A stretch of 64,000 nt of DNA, taken from Strigops habroptila (taxonomy: Eukaryota > Chordata > Aves > Psittaciformes > Psittacidae). A model generated the notes under the pieces. It worked only from the letters and a program-made list of their open reading frames with translations. It was not told where the DNA came from and ran no database searches. Shown in pieces: positions 44,201-61,200 of the stretch (the first letter of the stretch is position 1; each line of letters opens with the position of its first letter). The stretch is taken from NCBI RefSeq assembly GCF_004027225.2, contig NC_044279.2, positions 43,300,744 to 43,364,743 of the forward strand. Reading direction: 5' to 3'. Made by a program: the position numbers and the translations under genes.

Positions 44201-47200
44201 TGATCATAAAAATGGGGTTCTGTAGCATAAGAATGGAGTTGTTCCTAATACAATGCATGGAGATGAGGTTTCCTATGGCAGAACCAAATTGGTGGGAAAA
44301 TACAACCAGCAGGCCAGTCTAAAGGAAAGGTAACTCTACTGGGAAATATACAGTAGAAAGCTTCTTCCACACTCTTCTTTTGTGTGCACTTAATCAGTTA
44401 ACTTGACACATCTTCCAGCAGGAATTTGCTTTCATTTTACCATAAATAACTCTTACAGTATCTGAGAAAATGACACACATTTGCGCACAGCAGATTTATT
44501 ATTAACACATTTGATCACTTAACAGGCCTGGTAATAATTATTAATTTGATTCATTATACAGAAGTTTTGTGGTCACATCGAATTTTTTGTTTGATTTTAA
44601 AACCAATAATGCAAGCTAGATTGTGGAATCTCTGTTTGAAACAGGGAAAATGTCATATGTATGTTCAACATAAAAGACTGCTCATATGACAAGCATCTGG
44701 AATTTATGTTACATAAATTTGGTAAATGACCATATTCTTACATTTCCTCACCACTTTCAGAATGATGTTACAAGAGTTACATTCAACCTTTTTTAGAATA
44801 AGCTGTATTTCCTCTGTCCATGCAAACATCCCATAGAAAACAATTAAGATAAAGTATCTCATATAAGAATATAAGTGATACTATAGATATTACAGCTTAA
44901 AAAACTGTGTTTTATTTTTATCTGAATTATAAAGCTATAGATTTTCTGATAAACACTGATGATAGGGCTTTGATGTACACTTTCTGACCTTTGGAAACGT
45001 GTACATTTGATCTTTCTTACTGAAATAAGCAGTGCAAAATAGACAAGATCTAGACTTTTAGAAAGTGGTGTCTTCCCTTCTCACACTGCAACAAAGTTTA
45101 CAAAATTTTAACACTGCAGAACATGTGGCTTGTTGTGTTAAGTTAAACCAATATTAGTGTTAAGGCTGAGGGATTCTGAGAGTTTTTGCACAAGTCATTT
45201 AACTTATCATCTGTTTCTTCACTTGTCAGTCTATCAAGCAGTGTATTACTAATAACTGCCTTTGAACCAATGCAGTAAAATGGACTTAGAATTCTAAAAA
45301 GCTTGAAGATATATAATGAAAAGTGCTTTCTAAGTATGAATTATTATATCTGATGTATACTGACTGTATCATAGAAAAAAAAATATACAGTGCACAAGAA
45401 GCCTTGGTAAACATGTTGTCTTTCATTACTGCCAGTAGATCTGGTGTACAAAAGGAGATACTCCAGTTACTTGCTTTTTAATAGGGAAAGGGAGTTACCA
45501 GGCTGGACACTTATCAGTAAGGTTTTGCTAGATATGGACTAACCCCAGGAAATGCAGAACTGGACATATTCTTCTGCATGCTCCAGAGGTCCATAGAGCC
45601 TCTACAGCAACACTTCAGTGTTCAACTTCTTCTTTCTTGGCTCTTGCCTTATTAAGCATCATGGAAAAAGCAATGCTAGACAGTTGGTCTGGGTTGTTTT
45701 TTGTCAATTCTCACATATTAAATACACAGATATTAGGTTTGTGGTGTTTTAAGTGTAACGGGATGTGCACATGCCATACACATCAGAAAAGAAATAATGG
45801 CCATTCCCCAAAAAAGGAGAGCCCAGCTCTTACAATGTCCACATTTCACAAGGGCCCCTTTTAAGTTGCTGTTGTGCCCATACTTACACTTACTCAGATG
45901 AAATCTGAACATAGACAGATACAGACCAGTGTTAAACTTCTTACCTCATCTGATAGCTGAACAACTTGGTGGCTAAAACACAGAAGGGCTGCTGTCTATC
46001 ATCAGACGTCCCCCTGGAAGAGCAGATCTGGGAACTGGTGTTTGCTTTTTTTGGCTACCAAAAAATCACCTCAATCTGAGCTCAAGTAAGATGCATTTGA
46101 AAAAATACACACCTTTTTTTGCTGCTGAGGGAATCAAGACTGTTCAGATTGTTCAATCCAGGAGAGATGGCAGAAGCCTTTTTGTGAATATGTGTGACTA
46201 AGCTAATATCAAAGTGACTATAACTTTCACACGACCAGCCCATTCTGGAAGAGAGAGATATTTGGATGAATCAGCTAAAAGGCTTGGAAGGAGATAAAAG
46301 GGAACAATGCTGCACTGTGCTGAGCAGCAAGGGATGCCCAGGCACATCTCAGTGGAAGCACTGACTTGTGACGGTTTACATCTGGCACTGGAGTATGCAA
46401 TTTTTCTCTGCCTGCATCACTATCATCTTCTCCCCCACATCCTCTAACCATTTTACAGTGTGCTCAGCTGGTGCTGAGGACAATTCTTGAAGTCCTGTGC
46501 AATGATGTCCCAAACTGGATAGGAGAGGATCAGTGTGCAGTGGGAGGTGAGGAGTAGGCGAAAATCTACTGTACAGGGGGCAGGAGTGAGAAGCCTGCAT
46601 GATTTACCCATCCCACCAAGGAAGACTGGAAGCTGGAGTACCTCTGTGTATTGGTTCTTAGACTGGTTACAAAAAGATAAGGTCCCTCCATCTAGTGTAG
46701 CTGAAGAAGACATTTAGCCCGCAAGTCAGAAAAGACATGTCAGTTAAGAACGACCAAGTTTCACTGGACTGGACTGTCTGAGACTACAAGTATTCTCTGA
46801 ACTATGCTGAAAAGCAACCACAAGTCATGTGGCTCTGCTTGGGAAAACCGCCCTCGGAACAGAGATTGCTTTTGGCCTGAAAAACTAAGTTCTGACAGTT
46901 TGTATTGCTATCACACAGAGACAACCTAGTCTGCACCTGTGGCACCCTCAGCCTACCCAGTAGCAGGTGCTGAGCTGAGGGGTCACAAAGCTGGATTCAA
47001 GTAATAGAAACAAAGATAGCTTCATGGCTGGTCATTTTAGCTTCCTGATGAAGGGAGAGCAATACAAGAGCAGGAAGCATGAGGTAAGAGCCATTTACAG
47101 AGCCTGGGGGGCTGAATTGTTATGGTTTAGGATCATATGAGAAGACTTGAAAGAGTGTCAGCAAAATCTGGGTGTGGTAAAAAAGTGCATCCTAGCAGAA

Positions 47201-47908
47201 GGTCTCAAAACAGGCAACAAAACGATAGCAAGAGTTTATGTGGTCTAGACCAGTGTCCAAATATAGTAAACCACAATGTTTTCTTGCTCAAGCAGAAGTT
47301 GGCAGAGAGGAAGAAGTGCTTAAGAGTGGAAACTCATTGTGACAGCCAAGCAATATCCAGGAGGGACCCAGACACTTCCTGACATCGCACCAGGAATTGT
47401 GTGGGTGACCCTGGCTCTGTGTGCTCAAGGATGGATCAGGAAAGATGCCAGCAATGAAAGCAGCATCCCCGGGGGAGCGCATACAAGGAGTGAAAAGCAG
47501 AGAGGCAGTACGGAAAGGCGGACCTAGACACAAACATCCATTCTGCAGCTCCCATCACACAAAATGGTCTGTAAGATCAATCGAGGACTGAAAACAGCTT
47601 GTCCTGCAAATGACCTTCTGAAGGAGAGCAGCTGGCTAAGGACTTTCTGTCAGTTAAGGAAAACAGGAGTCCTTGGGATTATGGCAGAAAGTATTGGAGT
47701 CTGTAGATGCTCACCCCTGGAGCACCTTCAGGCAATGATGAAAAGGAAAATCTGAGGGTCACACTGGACATGAGTCATGATTCAGAGTGGTCCAACTGCA
47801 CTTGACTTCAGGTGAGCCTGATGACCCAATACCTGAGGAAAGAGCAACCTTTCCTGAGATGTCCACAGACTGGAGCGGTCTAACAGCTGCACAGGGCTGA
47901 ATGGAAGG
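44201..47908. other. Intergenic, nothing recognised
   Basis: AT-rich to about 46300, then more balanced composition to 47900. No exon, RNA gene or known repeat was supported. Open frames are under 90 codons and overlap on both strands. Confidence 0.5.
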
Positions 47909-50447
<2,539 letters not shown>

Positions 50448-53400
50448 GACCAGCACATGATAAACTTCTAGCACATTCGAGTGTTGCATGTTTTTTTGGT
50501 AAAAACTGACACATTGCAGAATTGAGGAAAACATGAAATATGTACCCTTGTTGCACAAGTCCTAGGTGATGCCACTGTTCCCAGTATATGCAGTATATGC
50601 AGTTAATGGTATAACTTCTAGTCATCTTCTCTGAGTGGGCTGAGTGGCTGGAAGGCTGCAGTGTGGGATCTGTAAGAATATCCCTGCAGAAAAGCACTGC
50701 CTTTTTTTGATTGCCACTAGCAACTTAGTCTTGCCTGAAACCATGTGCAGCAGAAGCATTTGGTATTTTGCCAAACCAAAAAGGAACGGGTGTTATACCC
50801 AAACTGCTTGGAAGAAACTAACTCTCTTTGTGTTCCATGCATACCTCTACAGTGTAGCCAGAGTGCCATGGAGGCAAAAGCAAAATCTGTATGCGAGTCA
50901 GAGAGGAGACTGACACTGAAAAGTAGTGGAAGCTGGCTGGATTTCACTGAAAAAACAGAGTGGAAATGGAGACAGGCATTAGTAGCCAGTCCTGTGCCAG
51001 CCAGCAGTTATAAGAATAGAGTGACCACCAAGAGGCAGCATTCTCCTAAGAGTTTTGTCATGTTGGTTCTAACAACTGCTGCTTTACCATCATCCCTAAT
51101 CAGCAATCAGATGTCTGAAAGTGAAGAGGCAGTTGTGAAAATGGTCCTGAGAGCCCATAGATGCCAGTCAACATGGGAGTGCTCGGTACTGGCCTCTTCT
51201 CTATGGGTAGGACACAGTGGAGAGGTCAGAGAGTCTGGAGAAGATATGTAAAGTGCCCCTACTAGCACTGTGAAGTTTGAGCAATGGAGAGTACTATTGC
51301 TCAATATTTTATACTTAAATGTGATGAAGTGTAGAAGTGTGATTAATGGGGCAATTAAATTCCCTTGCTTCCAGCAGAGACCTGGACCTGCATTTTGGGG
51401 TTTTGTTTAGCTAGTTAAAGGTACTCCTTAATTTCATTTTGAGCTTTTATCTCAATTGTACTGAGGTATGGTGAAAAATTATGTCACATTGTCAGCAAAA
51501 ACTATTACTTTATGATCCTTTAATCACCCATATTGAGCATGTATACATTTAAGTATGTGCTGAATTTTAATTATGTGTGAAGACCATTGTTACTCAGAGA
51601 AGCGTTTAGGCTTGTGCTTGTATGTTTTGCTGAACCGAAGCTTGAGAGCAATAAGAAGGCATCTGGCACTTACCTAAGAGCAATCAAGGGTGAGTCATAG
51701 TAGTGAAACTGAAGCTGTGACCACAGAGAGTTATTACACAGAGCTGTCTCCTGACCCTGTACTTTAATAATCAGGGAAGGGAAAGATCTGCTTATCTCAG
51801 TCTTCAGGCTCCTGAAGTGTCCATTTTGCATGTAGAAACCACATTATTTTTCCAGGGTCCTTTCATTTCTTGTCAATCGAGACGATGAATATGAGAATGT
51901 TTTTTTTTGATTGTGCTTTCCATCAGACAAATAATTCCCAGCATGCGATGGTGACTGTTGAACAAACTCCTGCTGTAAAACCAATTGAAAGGCTCCCATT
52001 GATTCTAAGGAAAGCTGCTTCAGGCCCTGGGTGAGTCACCGCTTGGGCAGCTCGGGACTCAGCGCTTCTTGTCTTGATTCTGTAATGCAGCAGCAGATCA
52101 AGGTCTCCCTGCCAGTGCTTGACAAATGCTTAGATTGGAGAATCACTTCTGAACCCTAAAGTCTGCTGACAGCAGGCTGCTGCCTCTTTATAGTGGTTTC
52201 TTTCTTTCCAGAGGTTGCAGTCATCAATGCGAGCTGCCCCGGGTACCCCCAGGCTGGCCGAACTGTCTCTAACATCACTTGGCACAGCCTCTGGGGTGGA
52301 CTTTGCTCTGGCAAGCACTGTAGCTGGATGCAAGGCACCACTACTCTGCTTGCCTTAGCCATGATGCTAAGGGAAGAATTTAACCCCCTGTCAACTTAGC
52401 GTAATAAATGAGATAAGTCCCCAACTGATTATCAGCTATTTTACCTGCAATGCCAAGGATTGTTTAACTCTTACTACAACTGATTAAAAAACATAATGGA
52501 AAATTGATTTTTTTTCCTGCTTTTTCCTGAGGAGAAAATCAATGCAGATTAAGAACAGGATAAACAGAGCAAGGAATGAAATATGACTGCAAATTCCACT
52601 GGACCCAAAAGCAGAAAAAAAAGTATGTATTCTAAACTGCAGGAACACACAGTTTCTAAAGCCTCCTAAGTCTCTGCACTGGTAAAATAATCTCAAACAA
52701 ACTTGAAAGCAGATTGAAAATAGATGGGGTGTCTCTAAGTGAAAAGAGACAGTTATCCTCTGCACCTGCTAACAAACACAGTCCCTTTTTGTTATGAAAT
52801 GTCTCTAACTTAAGATAGAAAATAAATTCCTTCATCAATTCATCACAAATTCTTCAAAGGCATTTTGGAAGTCTCTCTAAACTATTGGCTTTATTGTGGC
52901 TTTATTTAGGATTTGAGGAGAGAGAAAGCTGCAATCAGAAAGAGATAGAGACAGACAGACAGGAAATGATTACCTTTCAATCCCTGTGATTTAGAAAGAA
53001 TAACATGCTTCTTTCTTGATCTGTTGTATTATATACTTAGAGAATAAGATTTGACAATGTGGCATTGACTGTAATTCTGTACTGAAGTGATATCATCCTG
53101 CATTGTATACCAGGGACTTCTGGACCTGGGACTTTTGTGCCCTTCCTAGAATGCTGTCCTCCCACTACTTTTGGATTAATCACTATATGATCCACTATGT
53201 ACCCTTCCAGCAGAAGTGATTAACGCAAAGGGTAGGCAGCCATGCCCTCACCTCTATGTAGTCACTTCTCTTCATTTAGAATAAAGGTTAGTTTTGACAG
53301 CAGTACTAAGTTGTTATATACATATAATTTTTCTATTTTTTTCTAATTTTCTAATTTTGCTATTTTTAAGTTCCTCAAGCTCTTTCAAACAACCCTAGGT

Positions 53401-55038
53401 AATTTTTTCTCCTTTCTGAAGGTGTGCAGCCATATATATTTATTCTTCATGTAAAGGAGAAAAAGGTTCTTAATGCAGTGCCGTGCTCTGGGCATTTAAG
53501 ATCTTCAAAAAGTACAGCAGCACGTAACTACTTTTTCTGGTGGTGGTGAGTGCGTATCTGTTTGGGGACAAACAGCTGAGCTTGCTGTTCAGCTTCTCAA
53601 ACACTTCACCACTTTGCCTTATAAGAAAAGTAGGCTGGGGAAAATGCTAGGCATTAGTTGTGGCAAAGATCTTCCTGGCTCCATTTTGACAATGGGATTA
53701 AGAAAACATGATTTCTAATAGCAAATTAGGGATGTTTGACATCTGTTTCTGTAATTCTGAGCTCCCTAAATGATCTCAAAACCATCCAGAAGCACCAGGT
53801 TCTGTGACAGGAACACCAGAAGAAGTACTCCAAGAGGAATATAACTGGAAACTGGGTATAGTGGGTACTGGCCCCATCCACAGCTGCCTGCAGCTGGAGG
53901 ACCCTGAGCTCAGCATCTCCGGATGCTAAGCACTCCAGCCCTGTGCTCTCTTTTTTTTCCATCACGTCCTTGGCTATATGCGTATTTTTGTCTACCCATT
54001 GCCAAACTTTGAACATCAGAAAACTTATAAACTCAAACTAAACCATTTGGCTTAAAAAGCTGCAATAAAAGTGATCACTGGAGAATATGAATCAGATAAA
54101 TGTGTCCCTGTGACAAGAGTTTATTTTTTCTACTGAAAAATAATTTATTATTCCACATGTCTTGCCACTGACAGTTTGCTTTTAGAATGCATATTATAAA
54201 GAGTATCAGAAATGTTCTCTGAAGCTGAGTTCAAATACACGCAAAAATGAGACATTTCTCTTTTTTGGGTAAACAGTGTTACAGCCGTCTCCCATAGCGT
54301 GTATGGCAAAGATGGAAAGAGATATACATTTACAGACATCCTATGTGAGATACCTAGCCAACCTAATTGCTGTCTTTGTACCAAAGCAATGCTGACTTCA
54401 GTGAACTAAGGGTTTGACCCTGTGTTCACAAAATCAGGCTCATGACTAAGTTCTTTTTTGCTGGTAAAGCTCTTGGGTTGCTATCAACATTTTTTGGAGT
54501 CTTGTTTGGTAGCTCTTTTGCCTGGCTGGTGCTGCTCTGTGTAGCCCTGGGGCAGTGCTTATCTGGCAGTTTCACGACTAACTTTTGTCAGGCCTCTTTC
54601 AAAGTTAAAGAGAAATCTTTGTTTAAGAAGGGTTGGAATTGCAAATACAGAAACTTTTTCTTATCTGATTTCAGCTGTGACCAAGGGGAGGAAAAAAAGT
54701 ACTTTGTGGGTTGTTTGTGGGTTATTTGTACATAGAGGATTGTGTCACAGGAACATTTCAGCCAACTACCATCTGCTGCTGCTAATGAAAAACTGTCCAA
54801 ATCGGCCCAAATTAGGCAAGTCAGTCTCTGAGAGCAAACCAGATGAAGAATGAAGAATTTGCAGTCAGTTACAGGTTCAAAATGGCATTCTAAAATGGGT
54901 GGCTTTCTCCAAAGCTGCAACATACAACAGTAGAGTGTTGAGGGTGAGTCCAGGAAAAGGGAGATAACCCTGAGGTAACGGAAAAGGCAATTTCCTGGAA
55001 ACAGTTGGAATATGCCCTATGCTTTGGACAGGTCCATA
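50448..55038. other. Intergenic, nothing recognised
   Basis: No supported gene. A 168-codon frame on the plus strand (50745-51251) is the longest but has no domain, and it sits beside the truncated CR1. A purine-rich simple stretch (AGAGATAGAGACAGACAGAC) lies at about 52940-52964. Confidence 0.5.
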
Positions 55039-55200
55039 TGTTGTGGGTGCTGGGAATGGGGTGGAGAGCCCGAAATCACTCGGGGATATGTATTTCAGTG
55101 ATGGAATGATGAGGAATAGTAGGCCAGAACAGGTTTATTAGAGCCTTTAATAACACAAGATAACAAAACAGACATGGGGACCCACCCCTTGCAAACGGCA
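55039..55200 (-). mobile_element. Doubtful LTR-like segment (R-U5 style)
   Basis: Read on the minus strand it holds a polyadenylation signal within GGCTCTAATAAACC, followed by CTGTTCTGGCC. It then has a small CCCGA/TCGGG stem and ends CCCAGCACCCACAACA. This order is typical of the end of a retroviral LTR. I could not find the other end, a target-site duplication or a primer binding site, so it may be chance. Confidence 0.25.
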
Positions 55201-58200
55201 CTTTGCATGTGCATGTGATTAATAGCTGTGGTGAAGGGTTAGTGAATAACAGTCTGATGCCAAATGGATATCAATGGGATCAAACCATGCATTTGGCAGA
55301 TATAGGAAGGGTATTCATTGTTGTACACAGAATAAAGGAGAGTGCACAGCAACTCCCCGAACCCCCAGTAGAGCTCTGGCACACGGACAAGAATCTGGCT
55401 GTAACCCTGTACAACAAGGACCATGCATGTACACATGTGCACACAATTACATGACATGAACGTAACAAGAGAAAATTGAATATAAAATATTACAGAAAGC
55501 CAATAATTCTGGTTTATATCTTTCTTTCTCCTTGGGGCAGAAAAGAACCTGGCTATTTTAAAATCTGGGATCTATTTACAAGGCCAAACCTAATGCTCTT
55601 TCTTGTGCAAAATAGGGTAGGAAGGAATTTTAAATGTCAACATTCCCTAGAACTGTTTATCACTTTTCATGCCTCCCTCAGTATTAAGTATTGAGGAATA
55701 GACACTAGATGATAGAAACTGTGACAGTTCTGCTGCAGCTATGACAAGTTATACCAGCTGCAAATATGATCCAAAATCTTGAACAATGTACTTAAGCTAG
55801 AAAATATGGTTTTACCCACATGGTAGCTAGCATATGGGAAAATCCTTTTGCTGACAGAGCAGGTTGCATCTTTCACTTGTTAGCAGATTCAGGAAACCAA
55901 ATGAAAGCTTCAACACTGAAAGTATTTTCCATGAGATGTATTCACTAGGATACCTTTGTTTTCCAAAAGTTCCTAATGGAAATGGAAAGCACAACATTCT
56001 TTTTACCAATTTTATCTATAAATTACAATGAAAAACAATCTTATAATACAAAATTCTCCTAAAGGTCACTAGAGACTGATCAAAGTCCAGGTTTGCTGTT
56101 ACTAGTGCACAAGGACCTGGGTATAAATGGGCCAGTTTGGTGATGGTAAAGTTTATGGGAGCTAAAGTTAGACATATTTTCCCAAGCAAACAAACTAAGC
56201 AAACATTACTAGGAAAAAAACATAAGGAAAGATTAAATAAATTACAATGCTGCTACTTGGCAAAACACAGGGAATTCTCTCCCCTGTGCCAGTGTACATG
56301 GAAAAAAAAAGTGCCTGAGTAGGGTCTCCAAAGAATTTTATTTTTGGTGTGTACACTGGAGATTATAACCTTCACTTCATTGCATCCTATGGCATATACC
56401 AATGTAAATGGAATACAGCATCTATATGTAACATCCTGTAGCAAAACAATTGACTCAGTGATGCCAGAAAGTATACAGCTCTGTATCTATCTGTGTAACA
56501 CGGCAGGAGAGAAATCTGGGTCACCTGCACATCCTCAGTCACTTTTATGCAGTCACATAAAAGCTGTGAATGCTCCACTGAACTGATTAAACTTCTGCTA
56601 CAAACCTTGTGTACAAAAACACCCCTTGAACAGTTCATGTTTTGTATTTTTCCATATTTGCAAATAAGCAATTGCCTTAGCTCTAAATCAAAATAGTAAT
56701 GTCTTTAATCCATTAAAAATTAAATTTAATGTGACTTTATTGCTGGTATGTGTTAATTATATTTTAAAGCATGGAGACAGTGACCATCAGAGATTTTCAG
56801 TCATGATTTCATGTATACAGAGAAGATATTTCTCAAACTAAGCAAGCAGAGGCAAAGAAACAATTTAGTTCTTGCTAATTTGGTTGCTCTTTCTGCTTTA
56901 TTGTTCATTAAGAACCTAGAACTCCTTGACTATCCTCTCTGGACTTGTCTACATTGCAGTACAAAATGTCATTTACTTCCAATATTATTATGAAAAATCA
57001 AACTAATGCTGTTTAGAGGGATTCAAAGGTTTACTCCTTATAATAATTTTCCCTTGTTTATTTAACTCTTGAGAATTGTGTTTGTGCTGGTGTTAGATAT
57101 GGTTTGGTAATGTTGACATGTTCTCTCTAAAATAAGAGTAATCATGATTTTCCTGGCTTTACTTCATGCTTGTACAGCAGGAAGCCAAGATTGTACTGAA
57201 GTAAAGAAGTAAATTAGGTTATTCCATACAAAATCTGCAGGGAATGAGGTGGAAATTACACTTGCATCTTTGGCTGGTTTTGCTTTGCCATGGGACGAAG
57301 GTCTGATGTTGCTGCCATAGAGACGTACCATTTTTCTGTCCAATTTTTACAGCCTATATCCCAGGTTGTACATTTGAAGGACAAATGAAGTAGAAGTAGA
57401 CAGAGCTAGACTAAAAAACTGTCTTTCAACATCTGCACCAGAGAGGAAATGTCAGTGCCCTGAAAAGCAGAAGACTGATGGACAGCATGACGACTCCTTT
57501 CTATGGGAAGGGAAATGACAAGAAACAGATTTTCAGCTGTTGATGAAGCTTTTCCATCTACTGGACAACGCTTCTGCCAAGAAATGATGAGAGGCAGGAT
57601 ATGATATACCACTCATACTCCCTATCCTCCACCTGCACAAAATCCAGGCTGTGCACCACAGACTTCTTAGTTATGTTGCAGGCATCCATCTGTCAAGAAG
57701 GACTTTTCTCAGAATAAGCATTTTAGGCCAATTTAATCCCTGGGATAATTCCATTGTGCTTTGTCTAAGGAAATATCAATTACTGTAAACAGAAAGACAA
57801 TCTCATGATGAAAGCAAGTGAATGACTGGGAATCATGGCTGGGATCTTGTATAGATTCCTCTTCTGCTATAGAGTTCCTATACGATCTGCATAAACCGAC
57901 ACAAGTGGCAGTTGCCTTGATTTCCACCTGTGTAAAATGAGGTTAATTCTAATTTATTTCCAGAACCATCTTTGAAGGATGTGTATTTCTTTGAGCTGTT
58001 TTGATAAAAGGAACTACAAAAAAAGAAAACTGGTATATTGCTATTTTTATGAAGTAGGAAAAAACAAGCAGTAAAGAGGCTTGTGTTCTGGGAGATGACA
58101 AGTTGACATATCTGCAATTAGTAAGTTTACACTGTCAACTTATTCTGAACAAGAAGGATTAAAAACTTGTCTTGATCTTACTTTGAGCTATCTCAAAGGA

Positions 58201-61200
58201 CAAGGAAGATAAATATGTAAAGCAGACTAGGATTAGTCGAGAAGGGAGTAACAAAAAAATAATCCTTGAAACTTCAGAAGAGACTAAAACGTACCTTTTG
58301 CTGTGCCATTGCTCTTTTACTTCAAGCAGTAATGAGCATACTACCAGAAATATGTAAATGAGTTAACGGTATCCTGTGGCAAACTAGTTGGCAATTGGTA
58401 CAGTACGGAAAACTGGAGCATCCTTCTGAGATTTGAGATGCATCATTGTTTCCTGCTGCACAGGAATGAAGAGAACACAGTCAATTTAGCAGGTATTCCT
58501 AAATAGGAATGCTCAGGCATCTGAAGATGGAATTGACAGAGGAGAGTAAGTCGGCAGAGGAGATATGTGGAGTACCAGGTAAGAAAAAAATCCGAGTTTT
58601 CCCACTAAATATCTGGAGTTTTTTTAATCACAGGGGAGCAGAACCTAATCTGAACATTTTCTTCTTGACTATATCCGGATGTTAAACCAATAACTTCACA
58701 AAAAATGGTGGAAATACGTGTTAGCTCTCATTCAAGAATTCAGCTGCAAGGAGCTACCCCCTTTTCCTTACAATTTTTATCAATTAACATATTTTGGAGG
58801 CAGATGACTATATGAATTAATTTGTTTTCATAAAAATAATCAGCTAGGAGGAAGCTCCCTTAGCCCTCATAACGAGTGCTTTATATTTTAAAGCTCTTTC
58901 ACAGAGCTGTCCGGGTTCACAATCTGCCCTTTCCTTCCTGATTTGGAGCAGTCATCTGATTCCAGATTGCACATACACTACTATGTCCTAATTGCCAGTG
59001 TAGGAGCGATTACTCTTGCATACAATGAATAAATGAATATTGTATTTAAACAGAATAATTTGGATGGGAAAGCATCCTGTCACAGACTGCCCGATGTTGG
59101 CGCAGTAACTTCAGAGTTATGACATTGCAGCTCAAATCCATTCCCGAGATTAGGCAAAGGTATTCTGTGTCTCCTGAGCCCTTGGTTCAGGCTCCAGTTG
59201 AAAGAGAATCATCTATGTGTTGTTTTGCATGCTCCTGTCTCAGGTCCCACAAGTGCTGAGAGGCAAGAAAAGGCTTGTTTTGGTAATTATGACATAGCTT
59301 TAGGATATGCTAAAGCTTGAAGCGACACGACAGTGTCTTTTTTGAGTGGTTCTGAAAACATCAAGTGACAATCTAGATGCATAGGGACTTTTAACTGTGT
59401 AGAATTAGGTACTTTGAAATTTTGGGTTGTCTGATTTTAGTTGAACACAAAAACTGCACTGGCACCTTCCTCTAAGGCATAGAAGAATTTTCTGAAGAAT
59501 GAGATGTTGAAGTTCCTCCATGGATTTAGGTTCTAATACTAAATTTTTCCACAAAACGTGCTATCATTTTTAATCACAGCCATTTGGAGTAATCACTTTC
59601 CTTGAGATATGCTCACCTGTGACTTGCACAGATAGTCTTGCTCTTATGTTTTTTCTTCCTAGAGAGAGTCTGCAAAATTGCATAATTAGATTAGGTGAAG
59701 CTAAAATGTACTTTTTCTTTTTTTTTTCCTCCTTCCCTCTTTCTCTCCAGCTCTGCAGCAATACTCTAGCTCCACTGACTGATCTAAACTAGGAACTGGT
59801 GCCTCCTGGAAATGTATTTCCTTAGGAAATGTGTTCAGCTAAACTATCTTCCAAGTACTGAGCCAAGTCCTGTGTGTGCTTGGTTTTTCTGCATGTGTTT
59901 AGTTTTTGCTGACCTATTTCATGCAGATTTCTATAAGATTTCACTGTTTTGCAGTTGCACCTTACTTTTACTTCGTTTGTCATTGCTGATGTTATTGTTA
60001 TCACACCACTAGCAAAAGAAAAACAAAGAAAGAACAATTTCTTAGAGAAAGCAGAAATACTGATCTCTTTGAGAACTAATATGATCTTGCCAGCATGATG
60101 GGAAAACAACAGCTTGGATCCTTGTCCACAAAATCAAATGATTTTACTTCTATGAACCAGTGAGTAATTCTGAAGAGGCACCTGGCCAAAACACTCTTTT
60201 CTTCCCACTTTCTCCACTTCTGATAAAGTGAGGTCACTGGTTCAAGTTCAACTAACTTGATTTCCGTGTTAGATAACACCAGCTTATCCTGACTGCTCAC
60301 AACAGCAACAGTGTGGGTGTTTTGAAATGCACCAAAGTTTACATTTCCAACGCTCACCCATACCTTCGGATGTAATTTAGGTTGTTCAAAATTATGCACA
60401 TTGTGTTATGACATTTATTTGATGGTATCTGAGCATAAGTACTGGCAAAAAAAAAAACAATAAAAAATATCCCACTTGATTATTCCTATAGTAATATTTA
60501 ATATCCAGTTACCTCATTCTGATAAAAAACCCCAGCAGCTTTCAGAGGGTCAGCTTTTATCTTCTCAGTTGGCACAAATATTTTCTACAAGCTCCAGCAA
60601 ATGAACCCAGTGTATAGAAATTGAAGTGTCTAATCTAATCTGTTGAAGGATCTGCACCACATGCACCACCCTGACATTTAAGGTCTCATAGCAAGTGACC
60701 GGTTAACCAAATCTGTCACTGTGACAGACATGTATTTCTACATGCTGTGCCACAACTCAATCTTTCAGGCACAGTTTAGGTGAAGTATATTGTAGCACAG
60801 CGACTCAGAGTCTATAATGTCTTTAATGAAGAAATTTCCAGACTGGTATTAAAACAGATTGCTTTTGATTGTCATATTTGCAATAAAGCATGTGAATTTG
60901 TCTACTAAGCTATACACAGCAGATCAGCTGTTATGACTGCATTATGCTAGTTATCGTTACAATTACTGTTATTATTATGTGTTGTTAGAACCCTCCACCT
61001 CTTCCCTTTTCCCTGATACCAGAGTCTGTGACAATGACTTTCTGGCAGTAAAGGTTATTTTGGAACTGCCTACTTAGTGACAGATCTGAACTTCTAAATT
61101 ACCTTTTTTGATACCTTGTGATTACGGTACATCACACTGTAAATCTTCTATGACTCAGAATGTTATCTGATCTCTCCGGATGAAACTGTAAAGTATAATG

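Noticed and set aside
50745..51251. 168-codon plus-strand open frame
   Set aside because: It is fairly long for this AT-rich region, but has no recognisable domain, no splice or promoter context, and overlaps minus-strand frames.
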